In this document: positions 27,221 through 37,300 of the stretch, one piece after another | Layout of the letters: every line of letters begins with the position of its first letter | How positions within the stretch are numbered: the stretch's first letter is position 1 | Assembly (NCBI RefSeq): GCF_014831675.1 | Contig: NZ_VJXY01000001.1 | Coordinates: 365,324 to 429,323, forward strand | DNA length: 64,000 nt | Direction of reading: 5' to 3' | Origin: Komarekiella delphini-convector SJRDD-AB1 | GTDB lineage: Bacteria > Cyanobacteriota > Cyanobacteriia > Cyanobacteriales > Nostocaceae | Program-made: the position numbers and the translations under genes | The notes under the pieces: model-generated | The model's input: only the letters and a program-made list of their open reading frames with translations | Told to the model about the DNA's origin: nothing | Database searches by the model: none

Positions 27221-28204
27221 TCAAAAGGTAACTTGCTGTTTCTTCGTTGATAGTATTTGCCACCGTTCCCAAAGTATTTGAATAACTCTCAGCAAATCTT
27301 CCAGAAGAAGATATTCTGTACCTTTTAACTGCGTATATAAACTTAGATGGCAACGTAATCGCTCATACAAACTCAGTTGAAACAGCCATATAGAGCGTGA
27401 ATACTCCCATAAAATTGTCCAATGGGGCAACAAAATTTTCCCCTCATTTGCTGAATCAAACCACACTGAATAAGCATATAAATCAGACTTCATCCTCAAT
27501 AATTCTTTTGGATTATCGTTAATAACCAACAAGTAATTGGGACAGAACATACTCATTGATTGTTGCGGATGGTATCTGGCAAAAAAGAGGTATTCTGGAA
27601 TTTCATAAAACCGACCAAGAAGACTAAGCCTTAACAACAAAGTTGCGTCTGCTTGAGCGTAACTACCCATAGGTGGTACTATCCTCAAGGCACTGGCGCG
27701 GATTACCCCGTAACATTGATAATTTACATGCCTACTCAGTAATTCGTGAAAACGCTTGTGTGGTTGTAGTGAATCTGTCTTGAATTTAATATCGTAATTT
27801 TGGATAAATTTTCCATGTTCGTTAATGAAATACGCATGGGAATGGCACAAAATTACGGTAGGGTCTTTATCAAGTATCTCCACACATTTTATGAGAAAAT
27901 CAGGCGCGTGCAAGTCATCATAGGCTGCCCACTTAAAGTATTCACCTGAAGATAATTCAAAGGTACGATTGAAATTACAGGCGCAACCTATATTCTTTTG
28001 ATTGCGGTAATAACGTATACGTTGGTCTTGAGCTGCATAAGCTCTACAAATTTCCTCAGTTTTATCTGTAGATGCATTATCTGAAATAATTAGCTCAAAA
28101 TCTTCAAAGGTTTGAGCCAAGAGTGAATCTATGGCTTCTTTGATAAACTTTTCACCATTGTATACAGGTAATCCAATACTCAATCGCGGCTGATTATTGC
28201 TCAT
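27221..28204 (-). CDS. GT2 family glycosyltransferase
   Basis: The 327-aa protein (ATG at 28204) has a textbook GT-A start, PRLSIGLPVYNGEKFIKEAIDSL, then LIISDNASTDKTEEI and RNQKNIGCACNFNRTFELS, with an AAYDDLHAPDF Asp pair for the metal/nucleotide sugar. The C-terminal third is helical without clear membrane segments. It probably builds an envelope glycan or decorates the glycolipid. It corresponds in order to all5344 in the Anabaena island. Confidence 0.85.
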   Translation of the reverse strand: MSNNQPRLSIGLPVYNGEKFIKEAIDSLLAQTFEDFELIISDNASTDKTEEICRAYAAQDQRIRYYRNQKNIGCACNFNRTFELSSGEYFKWAAYDDLHAPDFLIKCVEILDKDPTVILCHSHAYFINEHGKFIQNYDIKFKTDSLQPHKRFHELLSRHVNYQCYGVIRASALRIVPPMGSYAQADATLLLRLSLLGRFYEIPEYLFFARYHPQQSMSMFCPNYLLVINDNPKELLRMKSDLYAYSVWFDSANEGKILLPHWTILWEYSRSIWLFQLSLYERLRCHLSLYTQLKGTEYLLLEDLLRVIQILWERWQILSTKKQQVTF

Positions 28205-28505
28205 GATCAACAATGTTTTGGAAAATCCATAGTTTATTGTATCAATTTGTGAATATCTGTCTTTTCAGTCATTTATATATTCACTAAAATCTCGCGTTTC
28301 GATAAATTATTGCTCTCTAATTAAATAAATTTTGTGCTTTATTGATGTAATAAGTAGATGCAAAAGGCATAAAATCTATCACTAGAAAGATGGCATTAAT
28401 CAAATGCTCATTTTTGGTCTAGTAAAATAAATTTTGGTAAAGTTATTTTGATATGAAACTATAGTTCGTAGTTAGCACTTCAGCGCTAACTACAAACTCA
28501 TCTCA
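28205..28505. other. A/T-rich gap with one palindromic repeat
   Basis: The stretch is A/T-rich and presumably carries the promoter for the GT2 gene. Near 28467-28499 the text GTTCGTAGTTAGCACTTCAG, then CGCTAACTACAAAC, is a near-palindrome of the same family as 41706-41757. It may form the transcript end of the epimerase gene's neighbour. Confidence 0.45.
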
Positions 28506-29507
28506 TTACTGAAGCAACTTTTGAATATCTGTTTCTTGCAGCCATTCATGTGTTCGCTGCATTCCTTCTTCTAAATCAATTGTTGGTTTAAAATTTAACA
28601 AGCTTTGTGCTTTGGCAATAGAACAGGCATAGGGACGAGTCATAAAATCTATAGACTCCGGTAGAATATCCACTTTTTTCCGAAACAGCTTTTGTCCTTG
28701 GACACGCAACCGTAGAAACAATTTGATTTCATCTTTTGGTAATGAAAGCGGTGCAGGTAAACTTTCCATTGCTGCTAAGCGCATAAAATACTCTTTCCAG
28801 GAAGTTTCTTGTCCGTCGGTGATATTAAATATTTCACCGTAAGGTTCTTTTTCTATTGCCAGAAAGATGCCATCGATGAGATTGTCTATATACACATGAT
28901 TTATCACTCCTTTGCCATCGTTAGCATAGGCGAATAATTTTTGGCGCATCATGTGAATTGGTCGGACTATCCAGGGAATACTCCCAGGGCCGTAAATATC
29001 TCCGGCTCGAATGATAATAATGCCAAAATCTGGTGAAGCATTTAGTTCTAAAAGTGCTGTTTCGGCTTCTATTTTTGTTTGACAATAGGGATTATTATCG
29101 CCAGATATCGGCCCGGATTCTGTAACGCCATCAGGATAATCAAAACCGTAGACCATCACACTAGAGAGATGCACAAATGTTTTGACACCAGCATCTTTAG
29201 CAGCTTTAGCCATGTTGATACTACCGCCAACATTGATTTCTCGAAAATCATTAATTGAGCCTGCTTCCTGAGCAATTTGAGCGGTATGTAAAACGATATC
29301 TACTCCCTGACAAGCCTTTTTGGCAGTGGTAGGATCTGTAATGTTGCCAACAATTACATCAATACCTAAATCATGCGCTTTTTTGTCCTGTTCTGTGGAA
29401 TGTAAACCACGAACTTTCATTCCCTGCGCTATGGCTAACTCGGCTGTACGTAAACCGATAAATTCGTCAATATCGGTAATCAGAAGAGTTTTGTTTTTGA
29501 GGTTCAT
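28506..29507 (-). CDS. NAD-dependent epimerase/dehydratase of the glycolipid island
   Basis: The 333-aa extended SDR shows a modified Rossmann start, LLITDIDEFIGLRTAELA (the usual GxxGxxG is degenerate: D-x-DEFIG), DIVLHTAQIAQ, HLSSVMVYGF and the catalytic YCQTKIEAE (Tyr-x3-Lys). It ends with a GMQRTHEWLQE helix typical of sugar-nucleotide epimerases and reductases. It sits 135 bases beyond the hgdC stop and matches all5345 by order. It may supply a sugar nucleotide or reduce a keto group on the glycolipid chain; the sequence does not decide. Confidence 0.85.
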   Translation of the reverse strand: MNLKNKTLLITDIDEFIGLRTAELAIAQGMKVRGLHSTEQDKKAHDLGIDVIVGNITDPTTAKKACQGVDIVLHTAQIAQEAGSINDFREINVGGSINMAKAAKDAGVKTFVHLSSVMVYGFDYPDGVTESGPISGDNNPYCQTKIEAETALLELNASPDFGIIIIRAGDIYGPGSIPWIVRPIHMMRQKLFAYANDGKGVINHVYIDNLIDGIFLAIEKEPYGEIFNITDGQETSWKEYFMRLAAMESLPAPLSLPKDEIKLFLRLRVQGQKLFRKKVDILPESIDFMTRPYACSIAKAQSLLNFKPTIDLEEGMQRTHEWLQETDIQKLLQ

Positions 29508-29642
29508 ATGGCAGGCTTAATTGGTAGATTGATTTGTGTTTAATTTGTCAGTTATAAGACTGTGATCCGCCATAGTAATTAGTACAGCGATCGCTTGCTT
29601 ATTTGCATATATAATTGGATAATTTTTATTACTACGAATTGT

Positions 29643-30821
29643 CTAGAAAATATCTCCCGGATCTGCGGAACGAAGTTTATTAATCGCCAGCGCTCCAGAA
29701 GTTATGCACATGAGAATTGTTGATGTCAGGACAATTACTGCATTATTCACAGTCATAATTATTGGCAATTTAGTAGCTTTCATAGCAAAGTCATATAAAG
29801 CTACCGAAGCAAGAAATCCTGGAATATAACTCAAGATTGCCAAGATTAAAGCTTGCTGAAAAACCACATTTAGTAAATAATTATTTGCATAACCTATTGC
29901 TTTTAAAGTGGCGTAAGCAATGAACTGTGTAGCAATGTTGCTGTAAAGAATTTGATAGACAATAACCACACCAACGACAGCAGCCATTGTCAGCATCAAG
30001 TTAAGAATAAAACCAATAGGTGTTCTGACAGACCAATATTTTTTCTCAAAATCAATGAAGCCTTGACGAGTAAAAACTTGGATATCATTAGGTAAACTGG
30101 CTTGCAAATTTTTCAGTACTTTTTCTGGTTCAGCACCAGGTTTAAGAGTGATCACACCAACATCTATCATTTCTGCCGGGCGGCTATTTGGATTTATTCT
30201 CAGAAAAGTAGAGTCACTGACAATTAAATTGCCATCTACTCCAAAGGAAGGGCCTAAGCTAAATAAGCCACCAACTCTTACCCTATAGCCAATTAATGAA
30301 TTAAAGGGAAATATTTCAATTGTCTGCTCAGAATCTCCCACATTAAATTGTTCAGCAATTGGCCCAAACTCTGTACGAGAATCCCGGTCAAAAAGCATGA
30401 CATCAGGAATTTTTAGTTTATCTAAATTTCTATCAACCTCTGGAATATCCATCACAGGGTTTCCTGGATCGAAACCAATAACATATATTGAATATTTCTC
30501 TCCAGTTGCCGGATTTTTCAGTTTTGCAAACTGTAAATACATGGGGCTAACTGACTCTACACCATCAAACCCCAGAGCTTGATACAAACGAGTTCGTGAA
30601 AAGCTTTGATTTGAGGTCAAAGATTTATACTGCGAACTGACTAAAAATAAGTCTCCTCGCAGATTTTGATGCACTGCGGTGGCGCTAGAATAAAGAGCAT
30701 CTTGGAAACCAAGTTGCACAAACATTAACAACACAATAAAAGCAATACCCGCTACAGCTACTACAAAACGCACTTTTTGTTGAGCTAGCTGTAGCCATGC
30801 CAAAGGAATCTTAAAATTCAT
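29643..30821 (-). CDS. hgdC: DevC-type ABC exporter permease HgdC
   Basis: The 392-aa protein has an N-terminal membrane helix (IPLAWLQLAQQKVRF then VAVAGIAFIVLLMFV), a large periplasmic MacB-like domain, and three C-terminal helices containing YATLKAIGYANNYLL. This is the MacB/DevC topology. HgdC works with the adaptor HgdB and a TolC-type pore to move heterocyst glycolipid across the envelope. It is followed by the epimerase and preceded by hgdB on the same strand. No ATPase subunit is encoded nearby. Confidence 0.88.
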   Translation of the reverse strand: MNFKIPLAWLQLAQQKVRFVVAVAGIAFIVLLMFVQLGFQDALYSSATAVHQNLRGDLFLVSSQYKSLTSNQSFSRTRLYQALGFDGVESVSPMYLQFAKLKNPATGEKYSIYVIGFDPGNPVMDIPEVDRNLDKLKIPDVMLFDRDSRTEFGPIAEQFNVGDSEQTIEIFPFNSLIGYRVRVGGLFSLGPSFGVDGNLIVSDSTFLRINPNSRPAEMIDVGVITLKPGAEPEKVLKNLQASLPNDIQVFTRQGFIDFEKKYWSVRTPIGFILNLMLTMAAVVGVVIVYQILYSNIATQFIAYATLKAIGYANNYLLNVVFQQALILAILSYIPGFLASVALYDFAMKATKLPIIMTVNNAVIVLTSTILMCITSGALAINKLRSADPGDIF

Positions 30822-30879
30822 GGATTTACTTGTTATTTGTTATTTGTCATTTGTGATTGGTTGTAACCACTGATTAATA

Positions 30880-30937
30880 ACTGTTGACTGTTGACTGTTG
30901 ACTGTTGACTGTTGACTGTTGACTGTTGACTGTTGAC
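30880..30937. repeat. GTTGACT heptad array ending at the hgdB stop codon
   Basis: About eight tandem GTTGACT units run from 30881 to the TAG stop of hgdB (30937-30939), following TTTGTTATTTGTCATTTGTG units at 30834-30855. It separates hgdB from hgdC by a repeat-filled 115-base spacer. Confidence 0.85.
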
Positions 30938-32142
30938 TATATTTGAATCGCAACATCTACCTGCAAGTTAGTTAAACGAGCCACCCGTTCACTATCTGCG
31001 GGATTATCGATGGAGATTTTGACCTCAACTATTCTGCGGTCTGTGTCTGAGCCGGGGTTAAGGCTGAAGATGCTTTGTTTGTCAACTTGCCAACCGATTT
31101 CTTTTACAGTTCCTTGTAATACTCCAGTAAATGCAGTGCTGGTAATGGTGGCTTTTTGTCCTACACGCACCTTTTGAACATCGGTTTGGTACACCTCTGC
31201 AATCACATACATCTGAGAGGTTTTACCTATCTCAGCAAATCCTGTATTAGTGATAACTTCTCCGGTTTTGGCATGAATTTTCAAAATTTTGCCATTTATG
31301 GGAGATTTGATATAGGTTAACTCTTGGTCTGCTTTTGCTTGTCTAATACTTGTCACAGCACTGTTGACATCGGCTTGCGCTACTTCAACATCTACAGTAC
31401 GTACTTCGCTAATACTGTTGAGTTGAGCTTGTGCTTGCTTTTGTTGTTCTTGGAAAGTGTCCTGAGTCCGTTTGAGAGTGGCTTGAGCTTCTGTTAATTG
31501 CTGTTGTGCAGTTGTCAGTTCCAAAGCTTTAGTATCTGCTACGGAAGCTGCGATCGCACCTTGTCTGTATAACTGCTGATATCGATCATTCTCGGCTTGA
31601 GCGTTGTTTACCTGAGCCTGGATACGCGCAATTGTCGCCTCTTGTGTTGCAATGTCTCCTTTGAATTGAGACTCTAAAGTAGCGATCGCTGCTTCTTGAG
31701 CATTGATGTCTCCGGTTTTCGCCCCAGATTTGACTTGCGCTAGTTTAGCTTTAGCAACTTGCAGTTTATCTAAAGCTTGTTGTAGAGCTGCTGTAGAGCG
31801 AGTATAGTCTTCCAAATAAGCTAATACTTGTCCTGCTCTAACTTCGTCTCCTTCCTTAACCAAAAGTCTGTCTACTCGTACACCACTATTAGAATTAGGA
31901 GCAGACAAAGAGGTAATTTCGCCTTCTGGTTGCAAACGTCCTAGTGCAGTCACAGCAACTTTTACCGGAGTCACAGCCTTTGGTGGATTCGCCGGAGGTG
32001 TCTGAACTTTAGGTTTAGACCAAAATGGTGAAAAACTGTAAAAAGATACTAGTCCGGTAGCTAAAAGTATAGAGGTTGCCAATATTACTCGCCACCGACC
32101 TACGTGTTTTGTGAATAATCGGCTTTCTTTATTTACTGCCAT
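30937..32142 (-). CDS. hgdB: DevB-type membrane fusion protein HgdB
   Basis: The ATG at 32142 gives 401 aa; a TTG nine codons upstream is less likely. There is one N-terminal membrane helix (VILATSILLATGLVSFYSF), a short Pro-rich stretch, then a lipoyl half (DRLLVKEGDEVRAGQVLAYLED) and a long Gln/Ala-rich coiled-coil hairpin (about residues 120-265). A second lipoyl half (IKSPINGKILKIHAKTGEVI) and a beta-barrel end follow. This is the HlyD/DevB adaptor plan. HgdB couples the HgdC permease to a TolC-type outer-membrane pore for heterocyst glycolipid export. The stop codon lies at the edge of a heptad repeat array. Confidence 0.88.
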   Translation of the reverse strand: MAVNKESRLFTKHVGRWRVILATSILLATGLVSFYSFSPFWSKPKVQTPPANPPKAVTPVKVAVTALGRLQPEGEITSLSAPNSNSGVRVDRLLVKEGDEVRAGQVLAYLEDYTRSTAALQQALDKLQVAKAKLAQVKSGAKTGDINAQEAAIATLESQFKGDIATQEATIARIQAQVNNAQAENDRYQQLYRQGAIAASVADTKALELTTAQQQLTEAQATLKRTQDTFQEQQKQAQAQLNSISEVRTVDVEVAQADVNSAVTSIRQAKADQELTYIKSPINGKILKIHAKTGEVITNTGFAEIGKTSQMYVIAEVYQTDVQKVRVGQKATITSTAFTGVLQGTVKEIGWQVDKQSIFSLNPGSDTDRRIVEVKISIDNPADSERVARLTNLQVDVAIQI

Positions 32143-32761
32143 ATTTTTATTCCAATTCTGTTTTACCAAGGGATAGCCTAAATAGCTACATCAGTCGATT
32201 AGAACAGACTCATTCGATTAACTAAGAGGGCTTTTCCTCTGCGGTTTTACCTGAAGACATCAAAGAAGTCTAATTGGTTTTATATGAATTGTTGTACACC
32301 TTTACAGCCGCCATAAAGCACTAGGTTGGCGTCAAAATTAATAGTGGCGTTACTCCAAAGCTTCCTAAGTTTTATCCTAATTTGACCTCGAACCCAGTAG
32401 CGTAAAATACAATAGCGCTAGCTAAAAAAATTAAATCTCAAAAAGAATGAAGCGCTGGGAAAACTCGGATAAACTTATGTTCAAGTATGGCAAGAAAACT
32501 GCATTTTGTCAATCGGTTAATTCTATCTAATTTTCAATAGAATTACTATAATGTTTGTCATGGAAATAATTAAAGACTCAGAAAAACTACTCATCTAATA
32601 ATTATCATTACAACAGATTATTAATTATCAATTGACTTTAATATTACTAGCAGATTATTGTTAGCATAGTTGTGTAGTATGAGACATTATCATCAGTTTT
32701 ACTAACAGTAATAAAAGATATAAGGATAGGACGTACTTGTTTTGTTGGGGATGAGTTAACT

Positions 32762-32790
32762 GTAGAGACGTTGCAATGCAATGTCTCTAC
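32762..32790. repeat. Palindrome repeat family, copy 3
   Basis: The core palindrome starting GTAGAGACGTTGCA is present with one mismatch (CAATGTCTC), but the flanks found in copies 1, 2 and 4 (ACCAATTTAAAAAAAGAATG) are absent, so this is a core-only copy. Confidence 0.75.
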
Positions 32791-32978
32791 GAAATAATGG
32801 GTTTTTTCGCTGAATCGGTGTTCTAGTGGTATTCTGCGGTAGCAGAAGTGGACTGGAGAACGGCCCCCAAAGACATCCCCGTCAAGTTATTAGCATTATT
32901 GAAAAGAATTTCTCAGATTTACTGCGTCTCTTCTGCGAGTCATACCATTTTACGAAATTCTTGATACAAATCACTAAA

Positions 32979-33072
32979 CAGTGAACAGTAAACAGTAAAC
33001 AGTAAACAGGTGGGAGATTTAAACCCGCCAGATAGCGCCTGCGACTAATCGGGTTTGGGTTATTAGTTTTCA
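32979..33072. repeat. Dispersed repeat with heptad array, second copy
   Basis: CAGTGAACAGTAAACAGTAA heptads run into GGTGGGAGATTTAAACCCGC, then CAGATAGCGC, GACTAATCG and TTATTAGTTTTCAG. This is the same order as 9152-9262, with about 16 bases missing after the heptads. Confidence 0.75.
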
Positions 33073-33821
33073 GTTGGAAGTGAGCACCCCCTTAGTGGTT
33101 CTCCTTAAACCCAATTATCTTGGCTGATTATTGTTTATCGTTTACTGATAACTGTAGGCGATAGCCCCCTCTATAGACATTCCCAGCCGCAGACTGGGAG
33201 CGAATAAACTTAAAAATGAAATCATTATTATGTTTATCACGCAACATATTAAAAATTAATATTTGCTTTATAAACAACCACTTTAGTTCTTAAATTGATT
33301 TAAATTAAAAATTCATCAAAAATCTTTGCTCAATTATGATGTTCCTCTGAGAAAAAGACACTTGTGGCTATTCAACTTATCTATGTATTCATTGAATTGT
33401 TACTTGTTAGACAATATGTTTGCGTTGTTAACTTAATCAAGAGAAAATTTATGAATTACCCGCAAAAAACAAAATTACTTACTAGAATCAAAGTCATAAA
33501 TTATACTTTTTTCTAGAAAATTATTCAAAAATTACATCAGCGAGAAGTTATTTTATTTATAAAATAAATTTAAAGTAATGATTTAGTTTCTATAAAGTAT
33601 GCTAGGGTTTTTATTAATTCAATGCTTCAAAGCGGTCAGATAAATTAGTTATTTAATTTATATTTTAAAAACAGAAATAACTAAATCTAACTACTTTGTC
33701 ATTACCTTTAGACCATTTATGTAGTTGTTCATATTGCACAAATTTTGATTATAGGTAATGTCTTTTCTGTAACGAACTTGTCTTCTTTTTGTGGTCAAAT
33801 TCCATAAGATAATTATCCTGG

Positions 33822-34064
33822 ATGTCGAAACTGGCTATGACATTTTTCAAGATACAGAACGTTGTCATTAATACCAGCTATATTGCTGCAATTAGGCTAG
33901 AAAATCAAACTAGTTCAGGAGAAAAAAGCGTTTCTGTTCTAATAGCTGCTACTAAGTTTCCATTGCTCCAGTGGGATGCCATTTATAAAAAGGTCTCGGG
34001 AAAACCGATTCCTTCTAAGGATGGGATAAAAGACGCCCCGATGCCGTTGACGGTTAACAGTTAA
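33822..34064 (+). CDS. Small protein upstream of hglE, C-terminus replaced by a repeat
   Basis: The 80-aa protein starts MSKLAMTFFKIQNVVINTSY and continues IAAIRLENQTSSGEKSVSVL, a beta-rich pattern I associate with small conserved cyanobacterial proteins of unknown role, placed where alr5350 sits in the Anabaena island. From about residue 54 (IYKKVSGKPIPS onward, 27 residues) the coding text is a dispersed repeat also found in non-coding DNA at 8198 and 62496. The native C-terminus has therefore been replaced, or the gene is truncated. No RBS is obvious. Confidence 0.55.
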   Translation: MSKLAMTFFKIQNVVINTSYIAAIRLENQTSSGEKSVSVLIAATKFPLLQWDAIYKKVSGKPIPSKDGIKDAPMPLTVNS

Positions 34065-34075
34065 CAGTCAACAGT
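33982..34075 (+). repeat. Dispersed repeat, copy B (overlaps a gene end)
   Basis: TTTATAAAAAGGTCTCGGGA leads through AACCGATTCCTTCTAAGGAT to GACGCCCCGATGCCGTTGAC, then GGTTAACAGTTAACAGTCAA heptads. The same blocks occur in copy A (8198-8340) and in reverse in copy C (62496-62633). The first ~80 bases are translated as the end of the small gene. Confidence 0.8.
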
Positions 34076-34303
34076 CGACAACATCGTTGACCTATTACCA
34101 CAATACCAAGAGTCAAGCTCTGTATAACATTCTGACGCGATCGCTGTATGCCATGCCTATAAATCTGTGGCTCTATGAGGGCAGTATGTATCGTGTGGTG
34201 TTGATTTGGAGAAAAGCATTTATTCTTGCCTGCGACACGCTACACAAACGTAGATAAGATAGCTAGCTGCTTGTAATAAAAAGTAGCCCCTCATTGTTCG
34301 TAG

Positions 34304-34317
34304 GTAACAGAAATTAC
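34304..34317. promoter_or_regulatory. NtcA-type site upstream of hglE
   Basis: GTA-ACAGAAAT-TAC is an exact GTA-N8-TAC, the consensus for the nitrogen regulator NtcA, 43 bases before the hglE ATG at 34361. A TAN3T element (TAGTCT at 34348-34353) follows, but the spacing of 30 bases is longer than the usual ~22, so the promoter class is uncertain. Position before a heterocyst gene supports it; chance occurrence of a 6-base match is not negligible. Confidence 0.4.
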
Positions 34318-34360
34318 TGTCGCTACACAATCCACAGTACTCAAGATTAGTCTATGTCCT

Positions 34361-37300
34361 ATGCCTGCTTATTCAATTGATACTGCCTTAGCAGAGTTAG
34401 AAGCTCAGATCAACAATTGTGAAAAGGATTTGATTAGGTCTATAGAAGGAAAGAAAATGAAATCAGAAAAATCAGTGTCAATCAACAAAATTAACAGACA
34501 ACTGCAACATAATCCTATAGCGATCGTTGGGATGGCATCTCTATTACCCAAAGCCAGAAATTTGCGAGAATACTGGCAAAATATAGTCAACAAAATTGAT
34601 TGTATTACTGATGTTCCATCCACTCACTGGAGCGTAGAAGATTACTACGATCCAAATCCGAGAACTTCCGAAGATAAAACCTATTGTAAAAGAGGTGGGT
34701 TTATTCCAGAAGTGGATTTTAACCCAATGGAATTTGGTATACCACCAAGCATTTTAGAAGTCACAGATGTATCGCAACTATTAAGTTTAGTAGTTGCAAA
34801 AGAGGCGATGGAAGATGCAGGTTACGGAGAACAACGTGACTTTAATCGCGAGATGGTTGGCGTCATCTTAGGTGTGGCAATGGCCAAGCAATTGGGAATG
34901 CCACTTTCTGCCAGATTAGAGTATCCCATTTGGGAAAAAGCTCTTAAAAGTAGCGGCTTATCTGATGAAGATACGCAAAAAATCGTCGATAAAATCAAAA
35001 GCGCTTATGTGAAGTGGGATGAGAATGCTTTCCCAGGGATGTTAGCTAACGTAGTCGCCGGCAGAATTGCCAATCGCCTGAATTTTGGCGGGATGAACTG
35101 TGTAGTTGATGCTGCTTGTGCGAGTTCCTTCGGTGCTTTAAAGATGGCAATTAGCGAGCTAGTTGAGCATCGCTCTGACATGATGCTAACTGGTGGTGTT
35201 GACACAGACAACACAATCATGGCTTATATATCATTCAGCAAAACACCGGCTGTCTCACCTAGTGAGAATGTCAAACCTTTCGATGCGAAGTCGGATGGGA
35301 TGATGCTAGGTGAAGGTATCGGCATGATTGTACTCAAACGCCTAGAAGATGCCGAACGCGACAACGACAAAATCTATGCAGTCATCAAGGGGATTGGTAC
35401 TTCTAGTGATGGGCGTTACAAGAGTATTTATGCCCCTCGCAAAGAAGGCCAAGTTAAAGCTTTAGAGCGTGCTTATGAGGATGCCGGCTTTTCTCCCGCC
35501 ACAGTTGGTTTGATGGAAGCGCATGGTACAGGTACAATGGCTGGAGATCCAACAGAATTCGGATCTTTAAATGACTTTTTTGCTGAACATGACTCCAAAA
35601 AACAACACATTGCTCTAGGCAGTGTGAAATCCCAAATCGGACACACAAAAGCAGCTGCGGGTGCGGCAAGTTTGATTAAAACTGCTTTGGCGCTACATCA
35701 CAAAGTATTACCACCCACAATTAACATCACTGAGCCGAACCCCAAACTTAATATCAAAAATTCGGCATTTTATTTGAATACAGAAACCAGACCTTGGATT
35801 CGCGCAGAAGGCGAAGCACCAAGACGAGCGGGTGTGAGTTCTTTCGGCTTTGGTGGCACTAACTATCACGTCGTTCTCGAAGAATATGGGGAAGAACAAA
35901 GCCATGCCTATCGCTTAAATAATGCTGCTAGCGAAGTTCTATTATTTGCTCCCACTCCAGCCCAATTGTTGGCTAAATCTGAAGAGATTTTAGCTAAGTT
36001 GCAATCGGATGGGGGTGACAGACACTATGCAGAATTAGTCAAAGAGTGCAAATCGCAAGAGATTCCTCTTTCTAATGCCAGAGTTGGGTTTGTTGCCGAA
36101 AATCTGCAAGAAGCTTGCAAGTTCCTGCAAGTTAGCATCGATTGGCTAAAACACAAAGGCTCAGTAGCATCCTGGGAGCATCCCCAAGGAATTTACTATC
36201 GTTCCTCTGGGATGAATCTGGGCGGAAAAGTAGTTGCGCTATTTTCTGGACAAGGTTCGCAATATTTGGAAATGGGTCGGGAAGCGGTGATGAACTTTCC
36301 GGCTCTGCGGCGTCTTTACGGGCAGATGGATAGCCTGTTACTCAAAGATAATTTGCGGCCAATTTCAGAGATAGTGTTTCCTCATCCTGTGTTTGAAGAA
36401 GCAGAAAAGAATGCCCAAATTGCTGCTTTACAACGCACAGAATATGCTCAACCTGCCATCGGGGTGTTTAGCGCTGGGCTTTATTCCATACTGCAACAAG
36501 CTGGGTTTAAATCAGATTTTGTCGCGGGACACAGCTTTGGAGAATTAACAGCCTTGTGGGCTGCGGGCGTTTTAAGTGAGGAAGATTACTTGTTCCTAGT
36601 GAAGGCTAGGGGTCAAGCAATGGCGGCTCCAGAAGACCCCGATCATGATGCGGGAAGTATGTTGGCTGTCAAAGAAGATATCAGCAAAGTAGAAGTAGTG
36701 CTGAGACATTTTCCACAAGTCACGATCGCAAACCAAAACTCTCCAACTCAATTTGTCTTAGCAGGGCCTACCGCCGAAATCGCCAAAGTCCGTCAGGCTC
36801 TACACGACAAAGGATATGCGGCTGTTTTATTACCTGTATCAGCAGCTTTCCATACACCGTTAATCGCCTTTGCTCAGAAATCCTTTGCGATCGCTACTAA
36901 GGCCGTCACCTTCCAAAATCCTCAAATCCCTGTTTACAGCAACGTCACCAGCAAGCAGTATCCCAAAGAACCGCAAACTATTCAAAAAATCCTAGAAAGC
37001 CATCTCTCAAACTCGGTGCTGTTTAAGCAAGAGATTGAAAATATCTATGCAGCCGGTGGTTATTGCTTTGTGGAATTTGGCCCTAGGAGGATTCTCACCA
37101 ACTTGGTAAAAGATACCCTCGGCGATCGCCCACATCTTACCGTATCCCTAAACCCCAGCACCCAAAAGAATAGCGATCGCTCCTTACGTGAAGCAGTAGT
37201 GCAGTTGCGCGTAATTGGTTTGGCTTTGAATAACCTCGATCCCTACCAACTTCCTCAAACACTACCCGCAATTGAGAACAAGAAAGCCTTAAATGTACGT

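Larger units (their letters stand above)
32143..33821. other. 1.68-kb non-coding stretch between the two arms of the glycolipid island
   Basis: No credible gene is seen on either strand. It contains palindrome repeat copy 3 (32762-32790), the second heptad-array repeat (32979-33072), a small CCCAG/CTGGG hairpin at about 33184-33200 and a very A/T-rich section from 33210 to 33780. Promoters for hgdB (leftward) and for the small gene at 33822 (rightward) should lie here. Confidence 0.5.
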
